DNA of 64,000 nucleotides from Vampirovibrionales bacterium (lineage in GTDB: Bacteria; Cyanobacteriota; Vampirovibrionia; Vampirovibrionales; Vampirovibrionaceae). The stretch is from NCBI GenBank assembly GCA_029866025.1, contig JARXAD010000013.1, positions 62,001-126,000 of the forward strand. The letters are read 5' to 3'. This document shows, one piece after another, positions 56,990-64,000 of this stretch. Below the pieces are notes generated by a model. That model saw only the letters and a program-made list of their open reading frames with translations. It did no database searches and had not been told where the DNA came from. Position numbers and translations under genes: made by a program. Every line of letters begins with the position of its first letter. The first letter of the stretch is position 1.

Positions 56990-57619
56990 ATGTTTACCTC
57001 CGGTATCAGCGCTGGAACGTCCCTCATGCAACGCATGGCTGCTGGCCGTGGCGTGGATGCCGTGGAACAACGCGTTCGCCAACTTCAACATCTCATTCAA
57101 TCCAACGCGGCACCCGCCAATAATTTTGCTCAGCAGTTGCAGGCAACGGCATCCGGCAATACGTCTGCTCCAACGTTGTCTGTCTCCGCTAAAGGAATGG
57201 TTCAGCCTCCTAAAAACCTTGGTAATAAAGTCACTTCTCTTTGGCCTTTGATTACCCAGCAGGCCAACCAACACAAAATCGATCCGGCGCTGGTGGCCGC
57301 TGTCATTCAGCAAGAAAGCGGTTTTAACGCCAACGCTACCTCTAAGGCCGGGGCCCAAGGATTAATGCAGCTGATGCCCGCCACCGCCAAAAGCTTGGGC
57401 GTCACCGATTCTTTAGACCCTGCTCAAAACATTGCCGCCGGTACAAAGTACCTCAGCCAAAAACTCTCCGAATTTAACGGCAATATTCCACTGGCCTTGG
57501 CGGCTTATAACGCTGGCAGCGGCGCCGTTAAAAAACACGACGGCATTCCCCCCTACACCGAAACTCAAGGCTATGTGAGAAAAATCTTGAGCCAATACCT
57601 TAGCCACAAAAATGCGTAG
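56990..57619 (+). CDS. Lytic transglycosylase (SLT domain), flagellar-associated
   Basis: The 209-residue protein has an N-terminal 80-residue segment that may contact the rod, then an SLT domain: LVAAVIQQESGFNANATS with catalytic Glu109, KAGAQGLMQLMPATAK and ALAAYNAGSGAVKK. It would cut peptidoglycan so the rod can pass. Its place between flgC and fliE suggests it substitutes for FlgJ. No signal peptide is obvious; export may use the flagellar apparatus. Confidence 0.85.
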   Translation: MFTSGISAGTSLMQRMAAGRGVDAVEQRVRQLQHLIQSNAAPANNFAQQLQATASGNTSAPTLSVSAKGMVQPPKNLGNKVTSLWPLITQQANQHKIDPALVAAVIQQESGFNANATSKAGAQGLMQLMPATAKSLGVTDSLDPAQNIAAGTKYLSQKLSEFNGNIPLALAAYNAGSGAVKKHDGIPPYTETQGYVRKILSQYLSHKNA

Positions 57620-57664
57620 CCATACCCAGCATTCCTACTGCGAGAGATATTAGAGAGAAGCACT

Positions 57665-58018
57665 ATGAAACAGTTCTACGTCAATGCCCTCAATGTGGGT
57701 AGCAACCCCTTTGCCGGTCAAGGTTTTGGCCACGCCACCAGCATTGGTAAATCCATGGCCCCTCAAGCCTTTGGCCACATTACCAACGGCGTGCAAGCCC
57801 CCAAGTTTGGCGATGTACTGGGCGGTTTGGCCAACAACCTAAATACCACTATGAAAGCCCCCGACACCATGCTCCGCGAGCATGCCCTTTACGGCACCCA
57901 CGAAATACACGACATTATGATAGCCAACAGCAAAGCAGAGCTAGCTGTGAACTTAACGGCTCAGTTCACTACTAAGGTTATGCAGGCATACGATCGCATC
58001 CTCCAAATCCAAGTCTAG
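57665..58018 (+). CDS. fliE: Flagellar hook-basal body complex protein FliE
   Basis: The 117-residue protein ends in THEIHDIMIANSKAELAVN and FTTKVMQAYDRILQIQV, the FliE signature helices. FliE joins the MS ring to the rod. The N-terminal 50 residues are Gly/Asn-rich and variable as in the family. AGAGAGAAG lies upstream of the ATG. The palindrome element overlaps its stop codon. Confidence 0.88.
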   Translation: MKQFYVNALNVGSNPFAGQGFGHATSIGKSMAPQAFGHITNGVQAPKFGDVLGGLANNLNTTMKAPDTMLREHALYGTHEIHDIMIANSKAELAVNLTAQFTTKVMQAYDRILQIQV

Positions 58019-58055
58019 CGGCGAACGCCACTTTATAGACTAGCATTTGGCGTGA
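58018..58055 (+). repeat. Palindrome-TTATA-GCGTAA element, copy 4
   Basis: GGCG-AA-CGCC at 58020-58029, TTTATA at 58032-58037 and GCGTGA at 58050-58055, immediately after the fliE stop. Confidence 0.5.
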
Positions 58056-58417
58056 GTTTTTTCACATCCCAAGGGGTGTTTTTATCACTTAAATAAACCG
58101 TCATCTTCCCCAAACAGCGCTTTATTGTAACAACGTGTTTACAAACTATCACCAAAAGTGCTTCGGTTGGGTTTTATATAAGTGTAAGAGGAATGCACTG
58201 TAACCCATAGAAACGCTATGGGCGTTGCAGCCAAGAGATTAGTAATATTGAGACGTAGGGAAAATGGGAAACACAGGGATAGGGACACACAATAATAGAA
58301 ATTTAGTTGATGCAACGGTGCTGACACCACAGCTTGTAACAATTGAAGACAAAGAGACGTAGAGTAGTAGTAGAGGGAAGGACGCAAGGGGCGTCTTACT
58401 AGAGGGGGAAAGCCATA
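58019..58417. other. Intergenic region of 399 bases
   Basis: Beyond the palindrome element it holds ATTGTAAC at 58124-58131 (GTTACAAT on the minus strand) and a purine-rich leader from 58320 to 58415 before the gene at 58418. No open frame is supported. Confidence 0.5.
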
Positions 58418-59626
58418 ATGGCTGTTCAAGATATCTATGCAAACATTACTCAAGATCTGATGCGCTTGCCAGGTGCGCCGGATGGACCACCTAGGTTTGG
58501 GATGGCCTCTCAACCCACGGCTATGATTCAACCGCAGCCGTCACAAACAACCAGCCAAGAGCTGGGTTTGGGGACAGGGCAGCAGGGGGCGCTAACCAAC
58601 AGCTTTGCGGCGCAAAATGCCAGCCTGGGTAGCATTGAAGCCGCACCGGCCAGTGGTAGCCACGGCGATGGCCACGGTGCCGTAAGCCACCCCAAGGCCA
58701 AAAGCAAACCTAAAGAAGAAAAATTGGGCTTTTGGGGCAGCGTTAAAGCACTTGGCCTCGGCTTAATTTCACCTATTACCGGTATTTTTACCAACGGCTT
58801 GGGTAACTTCTTTAAGAGTGCAGCTCTTATTGCCGGTGCAGGCCTGTTGATTATTGCCACAGGAGGTGCCGCAACACCCTTTTTAATTGCCGCAGGGGCC
58901 ACTATGGGGACTTACCAAGTGGGTAAAGGGGTTGTTGATTACAACAATGCCGATACGGCGGAAGAAAAATATGATGCCCTGCATGGCTTAGCTGCCGGTG
59001 TTGGGTGTGTGGCAGCCTCTGTTTATGCCGCGGGAAACATGCCTGGAGCCCCCGCTGCAGTGGCCGGTGAAAGTACACTGGGTACTGTGGGCCGAAGTTT
59101 CGGCAATTTAGGCCGAGCCTTTACAGAAATACCCAACTCAGTACGTGGTAGTTACCGTGCCTTTGCGGAGGTAAACCCTACCACAGGAATGAGCTATGCC
59201 CGAGGCAACTTAGCTAGTGCTTGGGATAATTCTGGCAATGTGGCCGGTGTGCTTCGTGGTTTGGGTGAGCCGGGTCGTCCGCCTCGTCCTCCACAAGGTA
59301 ACCCACCGCCGCCACAGTTTGCTGCTCCACCCGCCCAACCTGCCGCTGCTGCCGGTGCTCCACCGCCCGTAAGACCTACCTGGCTCGAACGCCGAGAACA
59401 AGCAGGGTATAGAGCTGAATTCAAACATCATCAGGCCCAACAAGCTGGTGGAAATATCGCCCCAGGCGCAGCGGGTTCTGCCGAATATCAAACTCGTTTG
59501 GAGAACTTTGCACAAGGGTTGCAATATCTAGATACAGTTGCACCTGGCTTTCGTGGTCAATTTCCCAATATGCTGGGCGTTAACGAAAGCGGGACTCAAT
59601 TCTTCGGTGATATTGCCACCGCCTAA
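58418..59626 (+). CDS. Unknown protein with hydrophobic hairpin and Pro/Ala-rich linker
   Basis: This 402-residue protein is not a recognised family. Residues 1-90 are Gln/Pro/Ser/His-rich with PPRFGMAS. A Lys-rich stretch (KAKSKPKEEK) is followed by hydrophobic segments at about 108-165 (ALIAGAGLLIIATGG, AAGATMGTYQVGKG) that could be a membrane hairpin, a Gly/Ala segment to 215, a Pro-rich linker (about 282-325), and a helical C-terminus. It follows fliE by 399 bases and is not an obvious flagellar part. Confidence 0.65.
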   Translation: MAVQDIYANITQDLMRLPGAPDGPPRFGMASQPTAMIQPQPSQTTSQELGLGTGQQGALTNSFAAQNASLGSIEAAPASGSHGDGHGAVSHPKAKSKPKEEKLGFWGSVKALGLGLISPITGIFTNGLGNFFKSAALIAGAGLLIIATGGAATPFLIAAGATMGTYQVGKGVVDYNNADTAEEKYDALHGLAAGVGCVAASVYAAGNMPGAPAAVAGESTLGTVGRSFGNLGRAFTEIPNSVRGSYRAFAEVNPTTGMSYARGNLASAWDNSGNVAGVLRGLGEPGRPPRPPQGNPPPPQFAAPPAQPAAAAGAPPPVRPTWLERREQAGYRAEFKHHQAQQAGGNIAPGAAGSAEYQTRLENFAQGLQYLDTVAPGFRGQFPNMLGVNESGTQFFGDIATA

Positions 59627-59683
59627 CACACACCACACCTCTACTACTACTACACTACCACCCTCCCCCATCCCCCCGCCATT

Positions 59684-59716
59684 GGCTCGGCCCTTCCTCA
59701 AGGGTCGGGCCTTTTT
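59684..59716 (+). terminator. Rho-independent terminator after 58418-59626
   Basis: A 12-bp stem from GGCTCGGCCCTT to AAGGGTCGGGCC, including two G-U pairs, is followed by TTTTT. It is 58 bases past the stop codon. Confidence 0.8.
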
Positions 59717-59717
59717 G

Positions 59718-59755
59718 GCCCAGCAAGCTGGGCTTATAAATAGCACTATGCGTAA
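59718..59755 (+). repeat. Palindrome-TTATA-GCGTAA element, copy 5
   Basis: GCCCAGC-AA-GCTGGGC at 59718-59733, TTATA at 59734-59738 and GCGTAA at 59750-59755. Confidence 0.6.
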
Positions 59756-59809
59756 TCTTCCAATATTTTGGGGGTTTACGCTTTGTTTTAGTAAATAACA
59801 CCCCTCAGC

Positions 59810-59985
59810 GCTCCCCTCACAGGGACTGCGTCCCTTGTGTATCCCGCAAATGGATATTAGCCACTTCCCTCTGTGGGATTTCGGGTGTCGCCAGGGTTGC
59901 GGCTGCGCTGCGCTTGCCCGCAAACAGGCGTTGTGGGGTGTGTGCTAACGCACAGTGTCCACCCCACAACCCACCCTCACCCGCA
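59810..59985 (+). repeat. Structured dispersed repeat, copy B
   Basis: It aligns with 14062-14247 almost throughout. The long stem is an 11-bp perfect pair (59930-59940 with 59960-59970), with GTGC-taac-GCAC in the cap. One base pair of the stem differs from copy A as a compensated change. Confidence 0.8.
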
Positions 59986-60130
59986 GGATCGCGTGTCTCC
60001 ACAAGACGTTTTGGAGAATCAGGCTGGCAGCCACCGATGACAGAAAAAATCGGCGCCAAGGAGCGCAGCAGGGTAACCGGGTTCCAGTGGGGGGCCGCAT
60101 TTTTCTGGCCGGTCGGGGAGTTTCAAAGAG

Positions 60131-60308
60131 GGGGACACAGTCCCCTTCTTTGCTGGGGGCGTGGGGGACAGGCGTCCCCCACATTGGCGAAGCCCCATGA
60201 TCCGGGGGGGGGTGTAGGGGGCAGGTGCCCCCTACGAAAAGAAGCGATAGCACCCATATAGTTAACGAAAAGGGCCGAGGGGCTAGCCCCTCAACACCCC
60301 AAGGGGTG
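60131..60308. repeat. Cluster of perfect G/C hairpins
   Basis: Three hairpins occur in about 100 bases: GGGGAC/GTCCCC at 60131-60145, a 9-bp stem at 60161-60182 and a 10-bp stem at 60214-60235. Then come GAGGGGCtaGCCCCTC at 60278-60293 and CACCCC-AA-GGGGTG at 60295-60308. Confidence 0.6.
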
Positions 60309-60354
60309 CTTAATCACTAAGAAAGATAAAGTGTAAACTTCAAGAATGTTGGAA

Positions 60355-60377
60355 ATGTGTAAACCCAGCTTGCTGGG
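60355..60377 (-). repeat. Palindrome element, degenerate inverted copy
   Basis: GTGTAAA then CCCAGC-TT-GCTGGG at 60364-60377 matches the inverted copy at 8857-8893. The rest of the element is not conserved. Confidence 0.35.
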
Positions 60378-60384
60378 ATAAAAC

Positions 60385-60417
60385 AAAGCCCCCACAGGGA
60401 AAATCCCGCGGGGGCTT

Positions 60418-60418
<1 letters not shown>
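60385..60418 (-). terminator. Terminator after tRNA-Pro
   Basis: AAAGCCCCC pairs with GGGGGCTTT on either side of a short loop, followed on the minus strand by GTTTT. Confidence 0.7.
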
Positions 60419-60494
<76 letters not shown>

Positions 60495-60580
60495 ACAAAG
60501 TGAAAAATCACGCCACTACAAATTTATAGCCAACGTGCTGGGGACTCTCCATTATCCTTAAAAACACGCCTCGTTCAAGG

Positions 60581-60617
60581 GCGGCCACGGCCGCTTTATA
60601 TACGGCAGTATGCGTAA
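60581..60617 (+). repeat. Palindrome-TTATA-GCGTAA element, copy 6
   Basis: GCGGCC-AC-GGCCGC at 60581-60594, TTTATA at 60595-60600 and GCGTAA at 60612-60617. Confidence 0.6.
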
Positions 60618-60721
60618 ACCGCTTAAACCCACACTCTAAAATCTAAGCCCAGAGAGGCTTTTAAAAATAGTTGTAACAGTAATTTAACAAACTGGTCTTA
60701 AAACCCAAGTAATTGTTTTTA

Positions 60722-60727
60722 TATAAT
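60722..60727 (+). promoter_or_regulatory. -10 element upstream of the YDQR-repeat gene
   Basis: Perfect TATAAT about 75 bases before the ATG at 60802. The -35 is not clear. Confidence 0.4.
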
Positions 60728-60801
60728 CACAAGCTGATAAACTAAATTTAACAAAGCATTTATTTACGCACTTATGTTCACTATTCGGGGGTCAATCAAT
60801 C

Positions 60802-61575
60802 ATGAGTAATTATGGGGGCTATGGATCGTACGGTCCTTCTTACGGTAATGGTGGTTACAATACCAACCAGTACCAAAACAACCAGCAGTACAATACCAAC
60901 CAATATCAAAATAATAACCAGTACAACACGCGTCAGTACCAATACAATAATCAGTACAACACGCAGCAGTACCAAACCAACAATCAAAACAATTATCGGT
61001 ATAACACTACCAATACCACCAACAACGCGTACAGCTACGATCAACGCAAAAGCTATGATCAGCGCGCTTACAATTATGACCAACGCAGCTACGACCAACG
61101 CGCGTATAATTACGATCAGCGTGCGTACACCACCAACAATTATGATCAACGCAAGAGCTACGACCAACGCCGCTACGATCAACGCCAGTCCTTTGATCAG
61201 CGCAGCTATGACAACAGCGATCGCAGCTACTACAGCGACTCGTCCATTACCAAGACGGGTGCCAACAATGTAAACTACAACCCGCAAGTTTATGCGCCCA
61301 GCTTAAAGGTGGACAACACCGGCAAAGGGTTGGGTGGTTTGTTTGGCGGCTTGTTTACCGGCGTGTTGGCCTTTGGCGGCTTTGCCTTGCTGTTGCGGTT
61401 TTTAAACAACAACAAACCCAGCAGCCATACCCGAATTATTGAAAGAAAAACGGAAGTGATCCCAGCGCCACCAGCGCCACCTGCACCTCCGGCACCGCCA
61501 GCGCCACCTGCACCACCAGCGCCTCCGCCATGCGACCGTCGCAAAGCAAAAAAACCCAGTACATCAAAAGATTAA
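60802..61575 (+). CDS. Tyr/Gln/Asn-rich YDQR-repeat membrane protein
   Basis: The 257-residue protein starts with a Tyr/Asn/Gln-rich stretch of about 70 residues (repeats of NQYQNN and QYN), then nine YDQR or FDQR units at about 75-140 with short Ala/Ser/Lys spacers. A Gly-rich hydrophobic segment at about 175-203 can cross the membrane. The C-terminus has six or so APP/PAPP repeats and a basic end. Composition of Tyr with Arg and Gln/Asn is that of prion-like domains that phase-separate. No family recognised. The long opposite-strand frame is a mirror of the repeats. Confidence 0.8.
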   Translation: MSNYGGYGSYGPSYGNGGYNTNQYQNNQQYNTNQYQNNNQYNTRQYQYNNQYNTQQYQTNNQNNYRYNTTNTTNNAYSYDQRKSYDQRAYNYDQRSYDQRAYNYDQRAYTTNNYDQRKSYDQRRYDQRQSFDQRSYDNSDRSYYSDSSITKTGANNVNYNPQVYAPSLKVDNTGKGLGGLFGGLFTGVLAFGGFALLLRFLNNNKPSSHTRIIERKTEVIPAPPAPPAPPAPPAPPAPPAPPPCDRRKAKKPSTSKD

Positions 61576-61611
61576 GATTAGCATTAGTAAATAAAGGGGG
61601 AAATTAATACG

Positions 61612-62451
61612 ATGAAACCATTACCGCCTAATGCGTCGTTTACGACGTATACCATTAAGCATGCCCAAACGGATGCAATGGCAACCAATACTAAAGTATT
61701 GCCAACAGGTCAACTACTCGATGTTTCGGGCCGTTATACAGGAACTACAACCGATGTAGCCACTGCCTATGATGACGGAAATTATACCGTTGCGAATAAC
61801 GCTGCTGATTTTACAGACATGCTAAGTAAACCCGCAAACTGTTTTTCCGGGCTTGTCGATATTGAAGCAGGAGTGAATAGCGGATTTGAAGACCATTACC
61901 CAACGCAAGTTGAAAAGAACCAGAGCGGCTGGAACAAATCCGAGTATTCCAAAACTGCTAAGATCTTTCAGGGAAAAACCATTGGCGCATCAACCACACC
62001 ATCCACGGCCTTTGCTTACTCTGCAAATGCCACAACGGATGATGATAAAAATGTGGTGGTAATTATTGGCGACCCTAATAGTCCAGAAACCAAAGATATG
62101 GCTAAGGCTTTTGATAAAAACCGCAGTACAAATGCAGCCAAAATAAAAGTGTTTAAGCCCAATGAGATGGCTGCCGCTAAACAATTTATTACAAGTCAAG
62201 GAACAGTAAATTCTAATGTAGCTATTGTAAATACCGCTAATGTGGAAGTTGATCCACTTGGTGGGGGTATAACCAAAGCAAACAATGCCAATCTATACAT
62301 TATGAATGCTGCTAAAACGCAAAAAGAAGGTGTTACTAATGAGACTGATTTCCAAGACCTGATCGATCATGCCGGAACCACAGCAGTTAGTGGACACGTC
62401 TCCGTAATTAACACCAGTTGTAATGGCACCGCGCTGTTAGATACTGACTAA
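61612..62451 (+). CDS. Unknown Asn/Thr-rich protein
   Basis: The 279-residue product follows the YDQR gene by 36 bases on the same strand, so the two may form an operon; a terminator follows. There is no clear signal peptide or membrane helix. KNVVVIIGDPNSPETKDMAKAF and SNVAIVNTANVEVDP suggest alternating beta strands and helices, as in a nucleotide-like fold, but no motif is decisive. A/T-rich relative to neighbours. Function unknown. Confidence 0.6.
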   Translation: MKPLPPNASFTTYTIKHAQTDAMATNTKVLPTGQLLDVSGRYTGTTTDVATAYDDGNYTVANNAADFTDMLSKPANCFSGLVDIEAGVNSGFEDHYPTQVEKNQSGWNKSEYSKTAKIFQGKTIGASTTPSTAFAYSANATTDDDKNVVVIIGDPNSPETKDMAKAFDKNRSTNAAKIKVFKPNEMAAAKQFITSQGTVNSNVAIVNTANVEVDPLGGGITKANNANLYIMNAAKTQKEGVTNETDFQDLIDHAGTTAVSGHVSVINTSCNGTALLDTD

Positions 62452-62470
62452 TAAGACTTTTTTCACCTAA

Positions 62471-62508
62471 AAAAGCCCCCGGCTCGTGTTATCGAATCGG
62501 GGGCTTTT
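62471..62508. terminator. Bidirectional terminator
   Basis: AAAAGCCCCCG at 62471-62481 pairs with CGGGGGCTTTT at 62498-62508. It lies between the convergent genes 61612 and 62521. Confidence 0.85.
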
Positions 62509-62520
62509 GGTTCGGTTAAC

Positions 62521-63432
62521 TTACTTACCAGCTTTGGCAGTGCGTTTGCCTTTGGTGGCCGTCTTTGCCTTGGGGGCTACTTTTTTACCCACGGCTTTGG
62601 TGGTTTTTTTAGTGGCCACACGGGCGGCTACTTTTTTAGTGGCTGTCTTGGCCATTGTTTTTAGGGGGGTTACTGCTTTTTTACCTTTGGCCGTCACTTT
62701 TTTGGCGGTGGCTTTAACGGCTTTGGTTACTTTTTTAGTGGTTTTGGCGGTGGCTTTGCTCACCTTTTTCCCGGCTTTGGTCGCTGTTTTTACGCCTGTC
62801 TTCAAGGTGGATTTTAAATCGTTGTGGGTCACCAACTTGAGGGTTTTGACCACGTTGGCCACTTGGCTCTTCACGGTGGTTTCAATTTGTTTTTCAATGG
62901 CTTTGCGTTGCTTTTTTACCAGCTGAGCAATATCGTTACCAAATTTTTGGGCTTGGCCTTTGGGAAAATTTTCTTTTTCCACCAAGTGTTTTACTTGTTG
63001 GTCTACCAGCTTTTTCATGGCTTGGGTGGTGTGCACCGCAGCGCCAAAACCAATCAATAATCCGCGTTTTACCAGTTCGGTAACGGGTTGGGCCGATGGT
63101 TTGCCAGAGGCTTTGGTGGCTCCTTTAGTGACCGCTTTTTTAGAAACAACTTTACCGGCCACTTTGGCAGGACGTCCACGCTTGGTGCTGCTGGCTTTAA
63201 CGGTGGCTTTGACTGTTTTGGCAGTGGTTTTTTTAGTGGTGGTTTTGGCGGCTGCTTTTTTAGGAGCGATTTTTTTGGTGGTCTTGGTGGTGGCTTTGAT
63301 TTTTTTGTCAGTGGTTTTTTTGACAACAGCTTTGGCTACTTTTTTAGGGGCTGCTTTTTTAATGGGAGAAGGCGAAGCACTGGGGGTGGACTCGGGCGTG
63401 GGCTGAGACTCATCCATCTTCATTAGAGACAT
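62521..63432 (-). CDS. Phasin-like protein with histone-H1-like basic tails
   Basis: The 303-residue protein has a Lys/Ala/Thr-rich tail at about 25-112, a coiled-coil core at about 117-212 (ELVKRGLLIGFGAAVHTTQAM, LVDQQVKHLVEKENF, QLVKKQRKAIEKQIE) and another basic tail to 303. The core resembles the PhaF/COG3937 phasins that coat polyhydroxyalkanoate granules; the tails resemble histone H1 and would bind DNA, and KRGRPAK at 84-90 resembles an AT-hook. Pseudomonas PhaF carries only one tail. AAAGGAG lies 6 bases before the ATG at 63432. The polymer itself is not shown here. Confidence 0.75.
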   Translation of the reverse strand: MSLMKMDESQPTPESTPSASPSPIKKAAPKKVAKAVVKKTTDKKIKATTKTTKKIAPKKAAAKTTTKKTTAKTVKATVKASSTKRGRPAKVAGKVVSKKAVTKGATKASGKPSAQPVTELVKRGLLIGFGAAVHTTQAMKKLVDQQVKHLVEKENFPKGQAQKFGNDIAQLVKKQRKAIEKQIETTVKSQVANVVKTLKLVTHNDLKSTLKTGVKTATKAGKKVSKATAKTTKKVTKAVKATAKKVTAKGKKAVTPLKTMAKTATKKVAARVATKKTTKAVGKKVAPKAKTATKGKRTAKAGK

Positions 63433-63786
63433 GAAACACTCCTTTGTGGGCAACGTACAAAACACGTGAATAAACGAAAACATCGACAAAAAATAGTTTA
63501 AAGGGAAAAATCCATTTCGTGAAGCCTCTTTAGACAAGGCTTTTAAATGATCATGAAAAATACACGCCCATCATTATCCTTATTTTGCTGGGCAAGTTTG
63601 TAATGCGTGGCGAAAGTCCACTAATTGATGGAGGCCACGGCGGCTCTAAACGCGTGGGGTTCCATTGGGTAATGGAGTTTAAACGTAGCCAAAAACGCTA
63701 TGGTGGCAGTGGGGTTTTATACAACATCACCCTTTGCTATTACCTACTTCGGCCATCATTCAGTCACACACGACGGGAAAAAAACT
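63433..63786. other. Intergenic region of 354 bases
   Basis: It contains a short hairpin AAGCCT/AGGCTT at 63520-63543 followed by TTAAA, and the leader of the right-edge gene. No convincing promoter is seen. Confidence 0.4.
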
Positions 63787-64000
63787 GTGGGCCTCGCCGC
63801 CAGTCAGTCTCGCTACCTATCGCTTACCGCACGTAAAAGCGATTTGGAATTAACCGGTCAGCAAATCAACCAAGGTCGGTTGCAGCTGGCTAACCTTACC
63901 AATGATTTATTCAATACGGCCACAACCCTCGATCCCGATTCCGATGAAGCCGTTAAAATCCAATTGAGAATTAATAGTCTTCAAAAGCTGGATCAAACCC
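63787..64000 (+). CDS. N-terminal part of an unknown protein, runs off the window
   Basis: The frame reads GLAASQSRYLSLTARKSDLEL and continues with alpha-helical, coiled-coil-like sequence (INQGRLQLANLTNDLF) to the window end. The GTG at 63787 was chosen because the MGLAASQ-type start looks like a family N-terminus; an in-frame ATG at 63700 would add 29 residues. No family can be named. The ribosome site is weak. Confidence 0.5.
   Translation, partial: MGLAASQSRYLSLTARKSDLELTGQQINQGRLQLANLTNDLFNTATTLDPDSDEAVKIQLRINSLQKLDQT

Larger units (their letters stand above)
59627..60417. other. Intergenic region of 791 bases rich in repeats
   Basis: It contains the terminator, palindrome element, structured repeat copy B and a cluster of perfect hairpins up to 60308. 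Several frames are open but none shows coding character. Confidence 0.6.
60495..60801. other. Intergenic region of 307 bases upstream of the YDQR protein
   Basis: It contains palindrome element copy 6 and an A/T-rich promoter region. No open frame is supported. Confidence 0.5.

Noticed and set aside
58139-58531. Minus-strand frame of 130 residues in the gap after fliE
   Set aside because: Overlaps the start of the better supported gene at 58418, lacks a ribosome site and has unstructured composition.
59914-60261. Open frames across the hairpin cluster
   Set aside because: Product is dominated by translated palindromes (Pro/Gly/Arg); not conserved with the other repeat copy.
60802-61230. Repeated YDQR coding sequence as a CRISPR array
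   Set aside because: Repeat units are short, coding, in frame and without unique spacers of even length.
60796-61287. Minus-strand frame rich in Val, Ile, Leu
   Set aside because: It is the mirror of the YDQR and Asn/Gln repeats in the true gene and not an independent membrane protein.

Overview
The window is a stretch of bacterial chromosome, roughly half G+C, dense with genes on both strands and without rRNA genes, transposases or CRISPR arrays. Several features suggest a non-photosynthetic relative of Cyanobacteria, such as the Vampirovibrionia ('Melainabacteria'). The OmpR-type regulator at 19962-20729 reads like cyanobacterial RpaB, there is a TxlA/HCF164-like thioredoxin, a cyanobacterial-style HtrA and separate glycyl-tRNA synthetase subunits. 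These sit beside a flagellar rod cluster, a ferredoxin-dependent 2-oxoacid oxidoreductase and no photosynthesis genes. The lineage is inferred from remembered family sequences, not from a search.

Layout. 1-2187: end of a biotin operon (bioC fragment, bioD, bioA). 2191-3965: two sugar-type ABC permeases. 4101-8699: accessory region with two divergent pilin-like genes, a Tat/lipoprotein of unknown function and two low-complexity proteins. 9075-13957: two tandem BcsB-like periplasmic proteins. 14361-17505: a small protein and korAB. 17724-24499: ComEC, the RpaB-like regulator, a GerMN protein, a hybrid sensor kinase and guanylate kinase. 24595-28574: hpt-tilS and an HtrA protease. 28686-38387: unknown protein, UvrC, a small protein, hydrolase, aldehyde dehydrogenase, a long-type GMP synthase and TrmFO. 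38451-47371: DnaQ-like exonuclease, thioredoxin-like protein, glyQ with a two-component pair, hbd-thlA and alanine racemase. 47438-53645: a gene with a tetranucleotide repeat just after its start, a large glycosyl-hydrolase-like protein, a radical SAM protein and two unknowns. 53843-59626: flagellar rod cluster (two rod/hook-type genes, flgB, flgC, a lytic transglycosylase, fliE) with unknown genes inserted. 59627-64000: repeats and hairpins, tRNA-Pro(GGG), a Tyr/Gln/Asn-rich YDQR-repeat protein, an unknown protein, a phasin-like protein with histone-H1-like tails, and the start of one more gene.

How the parts fit. BioC-BioD-BioA make biotin. KorAB links 2-oxoacid oxidation to ferredoxin. ThlA and Hbd interconvert acetyl-CoA, acetoacetyl-CoA and 3-hydroxybutyryl-CoA, which could feed fermentation or a polyhydroxyalkanoate-like store; the phasin-like protein makes the second idea worth testing. 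FlgB/FlgC/FlgF-G and FliE would build the rod, with the transglycosylase opening the wall.

The least ordinary material is non-coding or low-complexity: a roughly 175-nt repeat present twice, with a compensating base change in its long stem; a palindrome-plus-GCGTAA element present about six to eight times, mostly just after stop codons; a (GGCT)n repeat able to switch a gene on and off; the YDQR protein; and the tailed phasin. No single multi-gene system here is clearly new; these are separate leads.
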